From the NCBI GenBank assembly GCA_021292105.1, contig CM037874.1, positions 22,627,534 through 22,691,533 of the forward strand: a stretch of 64,000 nucleotides of DNA, in the 5' to 3' direction. Positions within the stretch are counted from its first letter, which is position 1. The number at the start of each line of letters is the position of its first letter. The stretch comes from Anadara kagoshimensis. Taxonomy: Eukaryota > Mollusca > Bivalvia > Arcoida > Arcidae. The notes below the pieces were generated by a model. It searched no databases and was not told the origin of the DNA. It was given only the letters and a program-made list of their open reading frames with translations. This document shows, one piece after another, positions 11,396 through 22,975 of the stretch. The position numbers and the translations under genes are program-made.

Positions 11396-11714
11396 CATTA
11401 TTCATTTTTAATACACACCAGGGGCTTGTTGATGCTTTTATGATATAAGGCGATTTTTTCTTTATCAATATTGTAAAAATTCAGATATAAGCTTTTCATT
11501 TTCCTTCTGTTGCTTTTGCACGGGAATTGCCTTGATTATAATTACCAAATAAGAATGTCCTAAAGCTGAACTCCGAACAACATGCAAGTAATAGCTTTCT
11601 GATGATATTATTAGAAATTAAAGCGTTGAAGGAAGAAAGTATTGTTATTGAAATAATGATCTCATTCGGAATCCAATCTAGATGAGCTGAGTAAAAATTT
11701 AGAAAACTTACCTG

Positions 11715-13060
11715 GGATTGAGTAGGTGATATTTGCTAGGCTGACTTGGCACTTAACGCGTTCAAAGTGCAAGTATAGAGTTTCATGTATTGCATTCGGT
11801 ATGTAAGAAGTTTGAAGTTTATTTAGCACTAAACACCTTCAAAATGTTGGTCAAGTCAAGACTGCGTATTTTACATGCAATTAATTTTTGTAGGTTCACT
11901 TGGCTCTAATCAAGTTCAAACTGCTATCAAAGTCAGTGTTGCATTGTTATATTCAGTAAATCAAATTATTTAGATTGACCTAGCATTAAAATGTCAAAGT
12001 ACTAGACAAGTAAAGGCTGCGTATATCACATTCAATAGATGGTATGCTTATGGTTCAATTAGCGCTTTATACATTCAAACTGCAAGCCAAGTCAAGGTTG
12101 CATATATAAAATTCAGTGGATATGATTTGTTATATTGACATTGTACTCACCACGTTCAAAGTTAAGATTGTGTGTATTAAATTAAGTAAATAGGATGTAT
12201 TAAGTTGACCTAGCATGAAAGACGGTAAAAGTGCAAAAAAGTCCAAATTGCATGTATTACATTTAGCAGGTGAGTTTTATTAGGTTCACTTATTAGCACT
12301 AAATGCGTTCAAAACGCTAGCTAAGTGAAGGTTGCGTATATCATATTCAAACATGAGATGTGTTAGGTCGGCTTAACAATAACCACGTTCAAACTGCTAC
12401 CAAAGTCAGGGTTGCAGCATTTAACAAATTCACTAAAACATTCAACAATCTAGCAAAGTTGCTTATATCTCATACAGTAGATGAGATGTGTGTGGTTCAC
12501 CTAGCAACATGCTAGCAAAATAAAGGTCGCTTATATCACAAACAGTAGATAAGATGTCTGTAGCTCACCTAGCAATACGCGCAATTTAAACTACTTGCCA
12601 AGTGAATACTGCTTATACAGTGTTACATTCAGTGAATATTTTTTTAAAGCTTGACTTAGCACTAGTTTCAAACTGCTATCAGAGTAAAAGGTGTATATAA
12701 TGCATTCACCAAATAAGATTCGTTAGGTTTACATAGCACTAATCACGTTCATAGAGATTATCAAGGTTTAAGTTACCGCGTTTAGTTGTTTGAGATTCAA
12801 ATACCACTTAACACGTTGGAAATGCTAGCCAAGTGAATGCTGTGTATATTATAATTTGTTAGAATGACGTTGAAAGTGCTAGACATTGCCGTAAGTAGAA
12901 AATATTTGTAAGGTTTATTAATTAACACTAAAACAGTCGAAGCGCTCGACAAGTAGAGATTGCGCAAATTAGATTTGTCAGGTTGATCTTTCACTTCACA
13001 AGTTCAAATGCTAGTCAAGTCAATGTTGCGTAAAATAAATTCAATAGATAAAAGGGCTAG
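11715..13060. repeat. Decayed tandem satellite, about 18 units
   Basis: A unit of roughly 60-90 bp (mean about 73) repeats head to tail. Its consensus contains CTAGCACTAAACACGTTCAA, then ACTGCTAGCAAAGTCAAG, then GTTGCGTATATCACATTCAG and AGATGTGTTAGGTTGACC. The GCACTAA-type box recurs near 11747, 11826, 11901, 11980, 12060, 12146, 12212, 12296, 12378, 12430, 12506, 12571, 12659, 12737, 12803, 12864, 12926 and 12992. Units are strongly diverged, so the array is old. Confidence 0.85.
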
Positions 13061-13140
13061 GCAACTAAATATAATTGTCCTAACCATCAGAAGTGAAGCA
13101 ATAATTTTAAATGCAGAACAAATTTAAATATTAGCACACG

Positions 13141-13168
13141 TGTGCGCATGTGTGTGTGTGTGTGTGTT
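13141..13168. repeat. (TG)n microsatellite
   Basis: Short TG run with interruptions. Confidence 0.8.
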
Positions 13169-13224
13169 TTGGTTTTTTTAGAGAGGGGGAAGTGTGTGGA
13201 ACAGTAAAGGTTTTGTGTGTGCTC

Positions 13225-13435
13225 AATTAAACTGAACAGTAAGCGTTTCCTAAGTGCTAGGTAGTTGAAATAAAATATTTCAGATAACCCTACTTTTAAT
13301 AAAATACAAAATTTTGATGCAACTTTGACATAGCATTTAGCGTTTCTAAAGCGCTAGGTAACTGAAATAACATATTGCAGATACACCCACTTGTTGATTA
13401 AAAAATAACAAATTACGATTCAACCTCTGATATTT
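13225..13435. repeat. Two diverged units related to the satellite
   Basis: AAGCGTTTCCTAAGTGCTAG (near 13240) recurs as TAGCGTTTCTAAAGCGCTAG (near 13338). Each is followed by a TTGAAATAA-like and ATATTTCAGATA-like segment. The period is about 105 bp, so these may be outlying units of the neighbouring array. Confidence 0.55.
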
Positions 13436-14076
13436 TGGTATATTTTTGCGATTTATGATCTATTTAAAAAAACTCAAACATCACCATATGGCCTGCCATA
13501 TGATACTCGCTATACATAATGAAAAATATCGTGTTTTAATTGATTTTTTTCTTCTTTTTGAAAATTATTCAGCATTTACAATCAATACATGGTACATATT
13601 TAATTGCAATAGTATATATTTATTTCATTGTAATGACCTTTGAAATCATATAATTGGAAAGAAATACAGCAATATCCACTGGAATATTGTGACCATTGAA
13701 CACACCTTTTGCATAAAATATAGAAATAACAATGTTTTTGCATCGGCATTTGAAATATCGCTGAACCTTTAGAGATGAACTATGTTACAAAAAATAAAAG
13801 TGTAGAATATATTAAAAAATAATTATTTCAAAATATTTTTTAATTTTAAAAATGATAAAAAAAATTATATTTGATGTGAAGAATTTTTACTTTAACAATG
13901 GAAGTTTTTTTTCAAAAAAAATGCACGTTTCATTTCTATTTCAATTTAGTCAATATATATTATCATTTGACATGGTTTTTAATACATTAATTTATAACCG
14001 TCAAAAACATAAAACGATACATAAACCATGATTGTTTAAGAAAATTGTAATTTTACAGGACGTCTAGACTGACAGG
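13436..14076. other. 3' flank of the SLC46-type gene
   Basis: Very AT-rich. On the minus strand an ATTAAA word lies about 95 bp past the stop codon and could serve as a polyadenylation signal. No other feature. Confidence 0.4.
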
Positions 14077-15600
14077 TCAGTCAAGATTACTTTCTTTTTG
14101 ATTTTCAACATCGCCATTTTGAATTATTTTATCACCCGTGTTATAGTCTTTTGGTTTTGCATTATCATGATTAATATGATTCATCTCAAGTTTCCCGTCG
14201 TTCTCAGAAATCTCCTGGTCTTTCTTGATGTAAAACTGTATCACTAACGTAATTACAATCATAATGAAATATAACACAGCTGCTATTATAAAAGTAAAAC
14301 CTGGGAAAAGGTCCAAGGTAGTTCCGTACAGATAGGTAAAAATGACAGCAAAAAACTTGGCAATGGTCTCGCCACTTCCCAGAAGTGAAAACATTTTGCC
14401 GACTTCGTCTTCGTGTACAAGTTTACTAAGAAGAGATCTCATTGGAGAGTTGATTATCCCGCCAAAACTTCCTACTATCACGGCGAACCACACCATCCAT
14501 GACTTATTACTCCAAGCTAATATGGCAAAACGTATACAAGCGCATGCTAGACCAAGAATGCTGATAACAACGTCAGAGAGTTTTAAAACGCTAGAGAGAA
14601 TTGGTAACAAAAATAGAAGTACTAACCCCATAGCCGCATTATCTAATGCTGATAGATACCCGAACCAGGAGGTGGGCCAGCTTAGGGGTGACATTTCTGT
14701 AAAAAGTAAAGTAACGTCAGTTAAGCCCGTTCTACATGTCTGATGTAAAATTAAAACAAGAAAAAGACCTAATATATTCTTCCGTGTGTTACCTGTTCGT
14801 TTTTTATGAAGCACCAGTAATGAATCTGTCACGTTTTTTCCTTGGCATAGATATCTACATGGAAATAAATCCGTCTTATGATCAACCGGTATAGATTCCT
14901 TTAATATGCCAAGAGCCAATATCACAACCAAAGCATTCATAATAGATACGCAACAATAAGTCGTTAAAATATTCGTTTTCTCAATTAGAATACCTCCAAA
15001 TAAAGATCCTACAAACATCCCCAAAAACTGCATGGCAGCTAGCGTTCCTAATTTCTTAGTTCTTTTATCAGTTTCCGTTATATCGACAACAAAACTGTTA
15101 ACAGCCATACTAATCATAGCGGTTTTTCCGAAGCACCCATGTAGAAAGGATCCTACTAAGAAATAGGCTACTGAAGCTTCTTTAGACATATTTGCCCCCA
15201 TATAAAGTAAAACAGCAAACGTAGTTCCTAAACTTGGCATTATCATCGGGAGTTTTCGTCCGTGTCTGTCGCTCCAGGCTCCACAAAACATACCAAGCAC
15301 CAACGCAGGTGCGTTTGTCAATATTTTATGAAGTATTAAATATGTCGTCGCTTCTTTCTGGACATCATCTTCTATGTCCATATGAAGTTCCAGATGACGG
15401 CAATGCGATAGTCGTTTTGGATATAACGAATAACAAACTATTTGTGGAACATTCGGTCGCAACGTCGCATCTAACAGCGCGTCGCCAATGCTGTATATCA
15501 GAAACACTAAATTGATCCTACAGCCTCTGAAACAATCACAAAAACTGTTACATAACACTGTGGCTATTTCTAGAATTTTTGATACACGTAACGTCCCCAT
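14077..15600 (-). CDS. SLC46-type major facilitator transporter, single exon
   Basis: Encodes 507 residues in one uninterrupted frame. The first hydrophobic helix (about 29-45) runs into GDALLDATLRPNVPQ (39-53), the hallmark of the SLC46 family (proton-coupled folate transporter and relatives). A charged, Cys-containing loop follows (about 61-85). The MFS signature loop GAWSDRHGRKLP lies at 107-118, after helix 2. Roughly twelve hydrophobic segments continue to about residue 470, then a polar cytoplasmic tail rich in Asp, Asn and Lys. Length fits the family (about 450-500). In animals SLC46A1 carries folates with protons, and SLC46A2/A3 relatives move muropeptides, cyclic dinucleotides or lysosomal catabolites (established knowledge). 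The substrate here cannot be told from sequence. The Met at 15600 is the first in frame and leaves a plausible short N-terminus. There are no introns, unlike the neighbouring SLC43 gene, so a retroposed origin is possible. No internal damage is visible. Confidence 0.92.
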   Translation of the reverse strand: MGTLRVSKILEIATVLCNSFCDCFRGCRINLVFLIYSIGDALLDATLRPNVPQIVCYSLYPKRLSHCRHLELHMDIEDDVQKEATTYLILHKILTNAPALVLGMFCGAWSDRHGRKLPMIMPSLGTTFAVLLYMGANMSKEASVAYFLVGSFLHGCFGKTAMISMAVNSFVVDITETDKRTKKLGTLAAMQFLGMFVGSLFGGILIEKTNILTTYCCVSIMNALVVILALGILKESIPVDHKTDLFPCRYLCQGKNVTDSLLVLHKKRTGNTRKNILGLFLVLILHQTCRTGLTDVTLLFTEMSPLSWPTSWFGYLSALDNAAMGLVLLFLLPILSSVLKLSDVVISILGLACACIRFAILAWSNKSWMVWFAVIVGSFGGIINSPMRSLLSKLVHEDEVGKMFSLLGSGETIAKFFAVIFTYLYGTTLDLFPGFTFIIAAVLYFIMIVITLVIQFYIKKDQEISENDGKLEMNHINHDNAKPKDYNTGDKIIQNGDVENQKESNLD

Positions 15601-17604
15601 ATTTAAAACTACAGCAACAATTTTTAACTTTTCAGTCCGACTGTTATTTGTCTTTTAAATCCTCAAAAACGCCATTTTCATTTTTGATTTCAAATTTATC
15701 ACTTTTATTTTTTCTATAAATTTTAATTTATTTTAAAAACATGTATATATTTTACCAGTTAACTTTGTTTGAATCACGATATCATCTTCCACAATGAATC
15801 GGAAATCCCTCTGGTGTCTGTACCAATATATTATAGAATGAAGGCACGTTTAAATAGTCTTCCAGAAAAAAATCATCCATTTAATTAATCCAGAATCGTA
15901 ATAAGTTAAAACAAAGTCTGAAGTTTTCCATCAGTCTTATAAGTATAAGGCGTGTTCTAATGTTCCGCCCATCGGATGCGTTCTTGGTTTACACAGGTCA
16001 TACCATTTTTCTAATTGATAACATTTTATCTATTTTAAGGGGGAGAAACGATGATGAGAAATCGATTAACCAAGTTTTCACCTTACTGGTCGTGGTTTCT
16101 ACCAGAGAGCAACTCAGGATTGGCTCGGATCTCTCTGTTACAGGTAACATCATCACTAGTTATATAGCCAGCATGTGTATTAGACATATCGTGTGAATGA
16201 TATAAAATAAAGTACTGCCTCCCGTAGTAAAACGTCAAACCATCATTGATTTTTTTTCTCCTGAAATAAATAATCCCATTCATAAAATTCCTAAATTATT
16301 CTTTATATATTTAGAATTGCAATAAAATATGTGGTATTAGATACAGGTGTGCGTTTATTTTGATAACACGTAAGGAATTAAAAATGGGAAAAATGTTAAA
16401 AATGAACACGGAATGTAACCGAAAAAACAAATGTTTTAATTTTTATGCCAAACATTTCAAATAGAAGCTAAAAACATTAAATAAATATATTTTAATGACA
16501 TTCAAGAAATTGCAATTGAAAACTGGAATATATAATTAAAATGTTATCATATAACGACACATGATGGAATTCAGCAAATATGGTCTGATTATATAATACA
16601 AACCAATAAAAGAAACGATAAAACAAGTAATAATAGTAAGATAATTTATTTTAATTACCATGTAAGAAATTGAAATTTGGTAAAATAATTAAGTATAACG
16701 GCACTATGATCCCTTGTGTATGCGACAAAAAAAAATTTAAATGAAATTTTCCTTGAATCAAGATTACACCGTTTGATTTTTTATGATGTCACAGTTACCG
16801 CTGTTACATTTTGCAGGTTTTCTATGATTCGAAAAATATTCTTGGGGAAAAATTGAAAATTATAAACATTCAAAGTACTGAATATGCGTAAAATTAAATA
16901 ATGCCACAGAATACTAATAATAGAAACAACGGTTTCATCTTGATGACATTTTATAAATTTCACAGTAGTATGCTATGTTGAAATCGAATCTATATGCTTA
17001 ACATATTTACCTGCCATATATCTTCAGGTATGTACACTTTGGGACTTTTTTCTTAGAGCAAAGCTTTCATTAGATAATTAAATTCGACTTATTGTGACCT
17101 TGGTCGTTTTACTAACTGATTATTATTTCATGTTGCTATTTAATCAATTTAGTATATTATTTCCTGTCCTTAATAAAAATCACCAAAGCAGTCTCCGTAT
17201 TATTACCCCCTACCTTAATACTATGTAATAAATTATGTATTCTGATTGTAACCAGGTCAGTGGTTCAAACTATAGTACGGGTCATAAAATAATACAAGAC
17301 ATAATATATAAAAATTATATGATTTACGTTTTGCTATGGAAGATTTGCTCTAGCTAATGGTTTTACTTGGGTGATTCTTAACTAGAAAGTTTTTATATAT
17401 AAATTCAAGTCGATTTTTCATGTATTTTATTGTGTAGCATCAGAAAATGTATTCTCGTATATTTTTATTGTTTCGAATCAGAAAATCCGAACTTTAATTT
17501 GGAATGTTTCTTACCGTTATAATATAACAGGTCTTTATTTTATATTTAATTCTTTTATCCCATTGCTTATATGCAGAACTTGGCACATTATGCTATATCC
17601 CATT
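15601..17604. other. Upstream of SLC46 and AT-rich intergenic stretch
   Basis: No gene or recognised repeat. Frames at 15960-16283 and 16781-16963 lack protein-like features. No clear TATA or initiator could be assigned for SLC46. Confidence 0.4.
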
Positions 17605-17668
17605 TGTCATATACCATTTTTTGAATGTATTTTGTGATTAAATTCAAAAATGGTATATGACAAATTTA
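17605..17668. repeat. Foldback hairpin, copy 1
   Basis: TTTGTCATATACCATTTTT and its complement AAAAATGGTATATGACAAA flank a ~22-nt loop with GTATTTTGTGAT. The same hairpin recurs at 59094-59158. Confidence 0.75.
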
Positions 17669-17697
17669 GCAAAGTTGTTCAATTTTGTATAGAGTCA

Positions 17698-17850
17698 AAT
17701 TAAAAACAAACATACCGGTCAATGTCGAAATCACAATGCCCTTACGCAAGTTAAACAACTTCTATGAAAACTGACTAAACAAAAGCAACGTGCTCGTGAA
17801 TTTTCGACAGGTAAGTAATGCTGATATTAAACTGAGCTAGATTGTAAGCA
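17698..17850 (-). mobile_element. Penelope-like 3' tail, diverged
   Basis: The minus-sense tail is recognised by AAAAACAAACATACC, a following CAAT-GTC-AAATCACAAT segment and CTCGTGAATTTTCGACAGG. Confidence 0.55.
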
Positions 17851-18065
17851 TGCTATTGCTAAATAAAACTAAAAAACATTTTCAATGCAAAAGCTAAAAA
17901 AAACTTGACACAGTCTTCCTTTCGAAAAGAAAAAATATCGTAATTCAAAACAATTAATGTAGCTTTTTAACACATCTATAAATTAATGATAAGGCAGGGT
18001 AACTTTTATTTGTGATATGATAGACAGAGAAACTTAATTTCTGCTTTCAATGCTTTACAAGGGAC

Positions 18066-18180
18066 AAAATCAAACACAAACATACCGTCTATGTCCAAAT
18101 CACAATCCCACAAGTTAAAATTTGAAAAGTGGCAAATTACATTAAGTTAAACACGTGGAATTACACCAGGGAAGTCATAA
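18066..18180 (-). mobile_element. Penelope-like 3' tail, diverged
   Basis: Minus-sense fragment with CACAAACATACC, ATGTCCAAATCACAATCCCA and ACACCAGGGAAGT. Confidence 0.6.
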
Positions 18181-18605
18181 ACAGTATTGCTTTTTCTAAG
18201 ATATCTGCATACGGATACCGTGATATATCTTCTATATATAGATAATAGAATTTGTTTTCGGATGACAACTTATATTACTTATTTATCGCGTCATATTCTC
18301 ATGGGTATTAAAGATTTATCAATAACCGCGGTGATCGGCCAACTTTATAGTTTCCATATTGTCGCCAGCTAATTAGCCTATTTTAAAGTTAATTGTATTT
18401 TGTCTGTTCCCATAGACCGTATTTAAATTTCAAAGTATTTGCGCATTTAGTGATAAACGAATAGGATTTCAAATGTAAGAGATAGAATGTTACTTAAAAT
18501 GGGCTTGACAGAACGTGCAAAAATATCATTTAGAATCTTTATCGTCTGCTTTGACTTTACAAAAATAAAAGGATTAAGTATTTTATAAACTGCTTACAAA
18601 TAAAT

Positions 18606-18928
18606 TGACCCAGGGATATTGCAAGTCCAGGCTTATCATTGCCCTCAAAAAGTTGTAAGGACTTCATCACAGTATTATTAATAATTGTCAAAGATTGCCC
18701 TGTTTATATTTGACGTCCCATAGTTCAACGTTCCTTTCACTCAGGTGACGGGTGTTGCTAGCTGAACAGGAAGTGATTACTTTCCTGAGCACCCGGTCTC
18801 ACTTCCCTGGTGAAACTTTACGTCATTAACCTAGCTTGTCAGTTTCAACAGTTTTAAAGTTTTTACTTTGCCTCTGGATTCTGATTTGGACATGAATCAG
18901 TATGTTTGTTTTTGATTATTTCCCATAA
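18606..18928 (+). mobile_element. Penelope-like 3' end with a trace of the ORF
   Basis: The start (to about 18700) matches the end of the reverse-transcriptase ORF region. Then come the TTTGACGTCCCATAGTTC block, the GCTAGCTGAACAGG block and the terminus TATGTTTGTTTTTGATTA. Well conserved. Confidence 0.7.
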
Positions 18929-19496
18929 AACGATAAGATGACAAAGTATATGGTACTCTATTTTATCCGCCAACATTTTTCACGAGAGATGATGAAGAGA
19001 TCTTTATAAAACTTAAAAGGGCCGATAGCTGGGTGAAGTTGATGTACAATTTGCTATTCGTATTTTGATCATGCACATGTTAAGGATCCTGTATTTGGGC
19101 AACCTTTTGAAAAGTTATCTGATTTTATTTATATCTTGTTACTTGTGCATTTATTATCCGTCATACATATCCATCACAAATATATCTCAAACTCCGGGAA
19201 TTGAAATTGAAATAAGCAACTCGACGTTAACAGATTACAAAATTTGGGCTTTAAAAAAAATCATTTTAGTTTTAGACACACTTATTGCCAAAGGATTTCT
19301 TTTAGTGCGATAATATTAAACAATACATTTTAAAGACCAAACTCTGTGTCAATACCGTTTTTGTCAATTATATTTAAGAATACACGTTTTATATAAAATA
19401 TATACGACTAAGAAACTATTGACAAGATAAAAAGAGTAACTTCCTCTCTCATAGTAATATAAATCCAATCATGGTTTATGAGAAAGGCATATATAT
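18929..19496. other. AT-rich intergenic stretch
   Basis: An 82-codon frame (19065-19313) has hydrophobic character but no family match and no supporting signals. I do not call it. Confidence 0.4.
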
Positions 19497-19806
19497 ATAT
19501 TTATACCATTGAGGGACGATTTCACCTTTTATTCCTATCAATAGCGGATTTTTTTATCTCTATGAATAAAAGGTTTAAAACATAAGACATGTCAGAATAA
19601 TTGGCCGGTGTTGGAGGCGTAGAAGTCTGTTACCCAGCACTGGAAATATATGTTTTTATTTATATCATTTAGGGACAACCTAACCTTTTATTAGCGATTT
19701 TTTATCTCTATGAATAAAAGATTAAAACATTAGAAATGTCATAATAATTCGCTGGTCTTGGAGGCGTAGAAGTACTTTACCCAGCACAAGAAATACAGGT
19801 TTTTAT
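19497..19806. repeat. Tandem duplication, unit about 150-160 bp
   Basis: Two head-to-tail copies (about 19497-19656 and 19657-19806) share TTTTTTATCTCTATGAATAA, TGTCA-AATAATT and TTGGAGGCGTAGAAGT followed by TACCCAGCAC. Divergence is moderate. Confidence 0.8.
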
Positions 19807-20344
19807 GAAGGGTAATTTGTAGTAATATTGGACACTCATAGGCTTGGTCCTTCTGAAATATACATAGAGTAAATGTCTCATTAGTTTTTGTCTAATCTAA
19901 GATCACCACACATTCATTAAAGCCTTTATCTATCTAAATGACTTGCTAGGAAGATGGAATTAGAATGTAATATTTAATAAACTGCAAGTCGGCTTCTTCA
20001 TGCTCCCACTTTTCAAAACACTTAATTGCTGCTATTCCACTTTGAATAATACAACTTCTTTTCAGAAAGAAGGACACACTGAGCTTTATAGATTCTGGGA
20101 TTAATTTTGGAACACATCCGTAGAATATTTGTTATTTTATGAATTTGGAAATAATTATCTCTGTATCTAGCGCTTTAATATTTTACCCTGGTATCTAGTG
20201 ATTTGACTACCCACTTGAGCTTGTGGAAAACATTGATACATCGATACAGTTGAACTAAATATTTAAATATTTAAGAATATCTACAATTACGGTTATATTT
20301 AGATACGTTCGTATATCTAAACGTTTGGTTTACATAATAACTTC
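19807..20344. other. AT-rich intergenic stretch
   Basis: Nothing recognised. Confidence 0.4.
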
Positions 20345-20612
20345 ATACCAGCTTTTATTTTACAGCACTAGACGGCCGCTTCGGAGTACAATTTCTCATC
20401 AGTAGTGCTTGGACCAAAATTGTGAAACTAATTTTATTTTAACTTATTGAACTGATACCCAAAGGACCAAATGTAGCTTAGGAAATACTTCGCATGAGGG
20501 GCTATACCTATATTTTGTTTTAGGAATTTCTAATTTAAACTAGAAGCAAAATTAGACAATAGTATAGTTCTCAAAATAATACACCATAACTGCCTGTTGA
20601 ATTTGTAACAGA
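20345..20612 (-). mobile_element. Hammerhead-ribozyme repeat, near full length, ribozyme decayed
   Basis: Same layout as 3716-3996. The ribozyme region is 20364-20409 (minus): stem I is perfect (AGCACTA/TAGTGCT) and CTGATGA and GTC are kept. Stem II has lost pairing and GAAA reads GAAG, so it is probably inactive. Confidence 0.7.
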
Positions 20613-21443
20613 TAACTAGTAAAGGAACCCAGTAACGGCAACTTATTTTATATTCAACAGGGGTTTAATAATACCTTAAATACATATATTTACTATTGCA
20701 ATATCTTTCCTTCAATAAAGTGTTTGCCATCGACTATACTTTGCAACTTCATAAAGACATTTCTCCACGCGCTCCATTATGACGTCAGATGTCAAATGCT
20801 CTCGTTGACTGACAGGAGCCGACCCATTGTTATGAGAAGGTGAACCAACATTGTATTTCAAAATTATTTTCAAATTAACATGAAAAATGTAAGGCGGCAA
20901 TAGATAATTTTTAAAAATATTGTAAATATAAGAAATAAGGTAAATTTCCAATGTCCTTATGAAGCTGCAAAGTATAATGGGCTGTCTCAAATTGCATAAA
21001 AGGCGAAGCTGACAGAGACAACGTGTTACAATGATAATAAACAAAACTACCTTAACTGCCTTTAAAGCGACTACTTGAATTAAACATCAAGTAAGATTCA
21101 TTGACTGGCCAGTTGTGTCGGATAATTTCGGGCAATGCAACATATTTTGAGCTACATTAGAGGTATCTCGTGCACCAGGTAATTGTAGTAACTGTTGTAG
21201 CTAATCTGGTGACAGACACAATAACTATCATATCAGTTACAGGCGTTGTTGTTCGAGCAAGGTTGACATCAAGTGAATTATGTTAATTTTCGTACCGAGG
21301 TCTAAAACTGTTTTGCAACTGTTTCGGTAAAACGGAGTGAGCGGTCTCTGCAACATTACATGTACACGAGAATTGTAAAGGTTTCCATACATGTTTTTAG
21401 TACAAACAGATAGGGACAATTGCTCACATTACACCTCCCGTAT
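20613..21443. other. Intergenic stretch with an inverted repeat
   Basis: TTATGAAG-TGCAAAGTATA occurs on the plus strand near 20960 and inverted near 20740, giving ~25-bp arms about 190 bp apart. The minus-strand 110-codon frame across it ends with a hydrophilic helix-like segment but has no clear family match. Confidence 0.4.
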
Positions 21444-21572
21444 AATCAAAAACAAACATACTAATCCATGCCCGAGTCACAATCAAGAAAGAAAACTGGC
21501 AAGTTAAGATTAAACACTTGAACTTTCACCAAAGAAGTGAGACCGGGTGCTCCAAAAGGGTAAGCACCATCT
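21444..21572 (-). mobile_element. Penelope-like 3' tail
   Basis: Minus-sense copy with the intact terminus next to TAATCAAAAACAAACATAC, a short internal deletion and the GGGTGCTCC block. Confidence 0.7.
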
Positions 21573-21768
21573 ACTAATTAAATACATCATATAGATTGAT
21601 AAGGATAATTGTGCCGTGAATAGCTGACAATATGCTATAAAACAATAACACGATCAGGTTAAAAATCACTTTTTAGCTGTAACGGTACATAGTGAAAATA
21701 GAAAATCAATAATTATTATTAATGTTAAATAATGTTTAATACTGGCCACATACATTAGTCTCGTTACA

Positions 21769-22015
21769 CCCCCCCCCCCCGCAATTCAGTTTAAGGGGAT
21801 ATATAGGAATCACCATGTCTGTCTGTCTGTCCGTGTAAAATCGTTTCTGGGCCAAATCTCATGGCTGCTTTGGACGACCTTCATAAAACTTCACATGAAT
21901 AATTTTTATGGTCAAAAGGTATGTCATGACATTGAAATAAGGTCAAGATCGGGGAATACATTAAATGTTTGGCGGGGGTATTTGGCTGCCAAGAAACCGT
22001 TCTAGTTATACCTAA
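21769..22015. repeat. Dispersed repeat with C-run and GTCTGTCTGTC tract
   Basis: A 12-nt C run, then GGGGATATATAGGAATCACC, then a TGTCTGTCTGTCTGTCCG tract, closing with GGTATTTGGCTGCCAAGAAA. I recall this layout from bivalve genomes as a common interspersed repeat, but there is only one copy in this window. Confidence 0.4.
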
Positions 22016-22517
22016 AATCGTAAATTTTGATGAACAAAAATACTTTTGTTAAAAGAAAAATTGTTTTATGTTGCTTTTATACTCTTTTATGGTTTTTTTT
22101 TTACATTTTGGAAATGGCGATGTTTTCCGTCGGATGGAAGCGATAATTTTGATGATGTGAAATTTTGTATGTGTAAGGCTATCGGCAATTTACACGATTT
22201 TTTTCTATTTGTAAATACTCGATCTTAAAATTGTTATAATAACAAGCTAAAGTTCCAAATAGCGAACGTCTTTTTTAACTTTGAGAAGTTGTATTATCTG
22301 GAAGACAGGTAGCTTTTTTCGAAAATATTTTAAGTTTTTTATTTTTGATTCAAATAAAGAGAGCATTTGAAAAGAAAATGTATCTCATCTTCCACTCTGT
22401 CTAATAAAGATTTGCCCTAGATGCATACATAAAAGACGTCGTAAGTTAGTACAATTTTTTAATTTACTCACAGCGTAACACACATTGTATTACCGTCTTT
22501 ATTAACTTATTGTAAGT

Positions 22518-22635
22518 TATCAAAATCAAACACACCGGTACATGATCTAATCACAATCCAAAGAGCAAAGAAAATATTATAAACTGGAAAAATTTGTTAC
22601 AACATGAACTTTCACCATGGAAGTGGGGAAAACTA
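22518..22635 (-). mobile_element. Penelope-like 3' tail, diverged
   Basis: Minus sense; recognised by AATCACAATCCAAAGAGCAA and CATGAACTTTCACCATGGAA. Confidence 0.55.
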
Positions 22636-22827
22636 AAAGTTCAAAGTTTGATTAATATTTTTAATTGTTTTCAATTAAATACAAATTATGCGGGTGCTTA
22701 TGCTATTCCTTCAATCGTTTGTTTTATGATTCTCGTTGTCTTTAAGCAAATTTAATCTGCAAATGGTATTTTTATTATCGTGAAGTTTTTAATACTAAAA
22801 ATTGTAAAAGAGTTGTAACACTCTTGT

Positions 22828-22975
22828 AAAACAACAAACGTACTAATTCATGTCTTAATCATAATCACAAAGGAAAGTTAAACCTTTGAAGCTGACATTA
22901 TAGGTGAAATATGTTCCACCAGTGAAGCGAGGCTGGGTGTTGCAAATGAGCAATTACCTCCTGGGTAGATAGTTA
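22828..22975 (-). mobile_element. Penelope-like 3' tail, diverged
   Basis: Minus sense; AACAAACGTACTAATTCATG through a GAGGCTGGGTG block to ACCTCCTGGGTAGAT. Confidence 0.55.

Noticed and set aside
11109-11468. 119-codon minus frame
   Set aside because: Runs through palindromic element family A; no coding signal.
14342-14743. 133-codon plus-strand frame
   Set aside because: Antisense shadow of the SLC46-type coding region.
20712-21044. 110-codon minus frame, end faintly like an acyl-carrier-protein helix
   Set aside because: The similarity is a few residues only, no phosphopantetheine Ser motif is present, and the segment is part of an inverted repeat.
21769-21780. C-run as G-quadruplex or telomere-like signal
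   Set aside because: A single homopolymer run without spaced tracts; part of an interspersed repeat.
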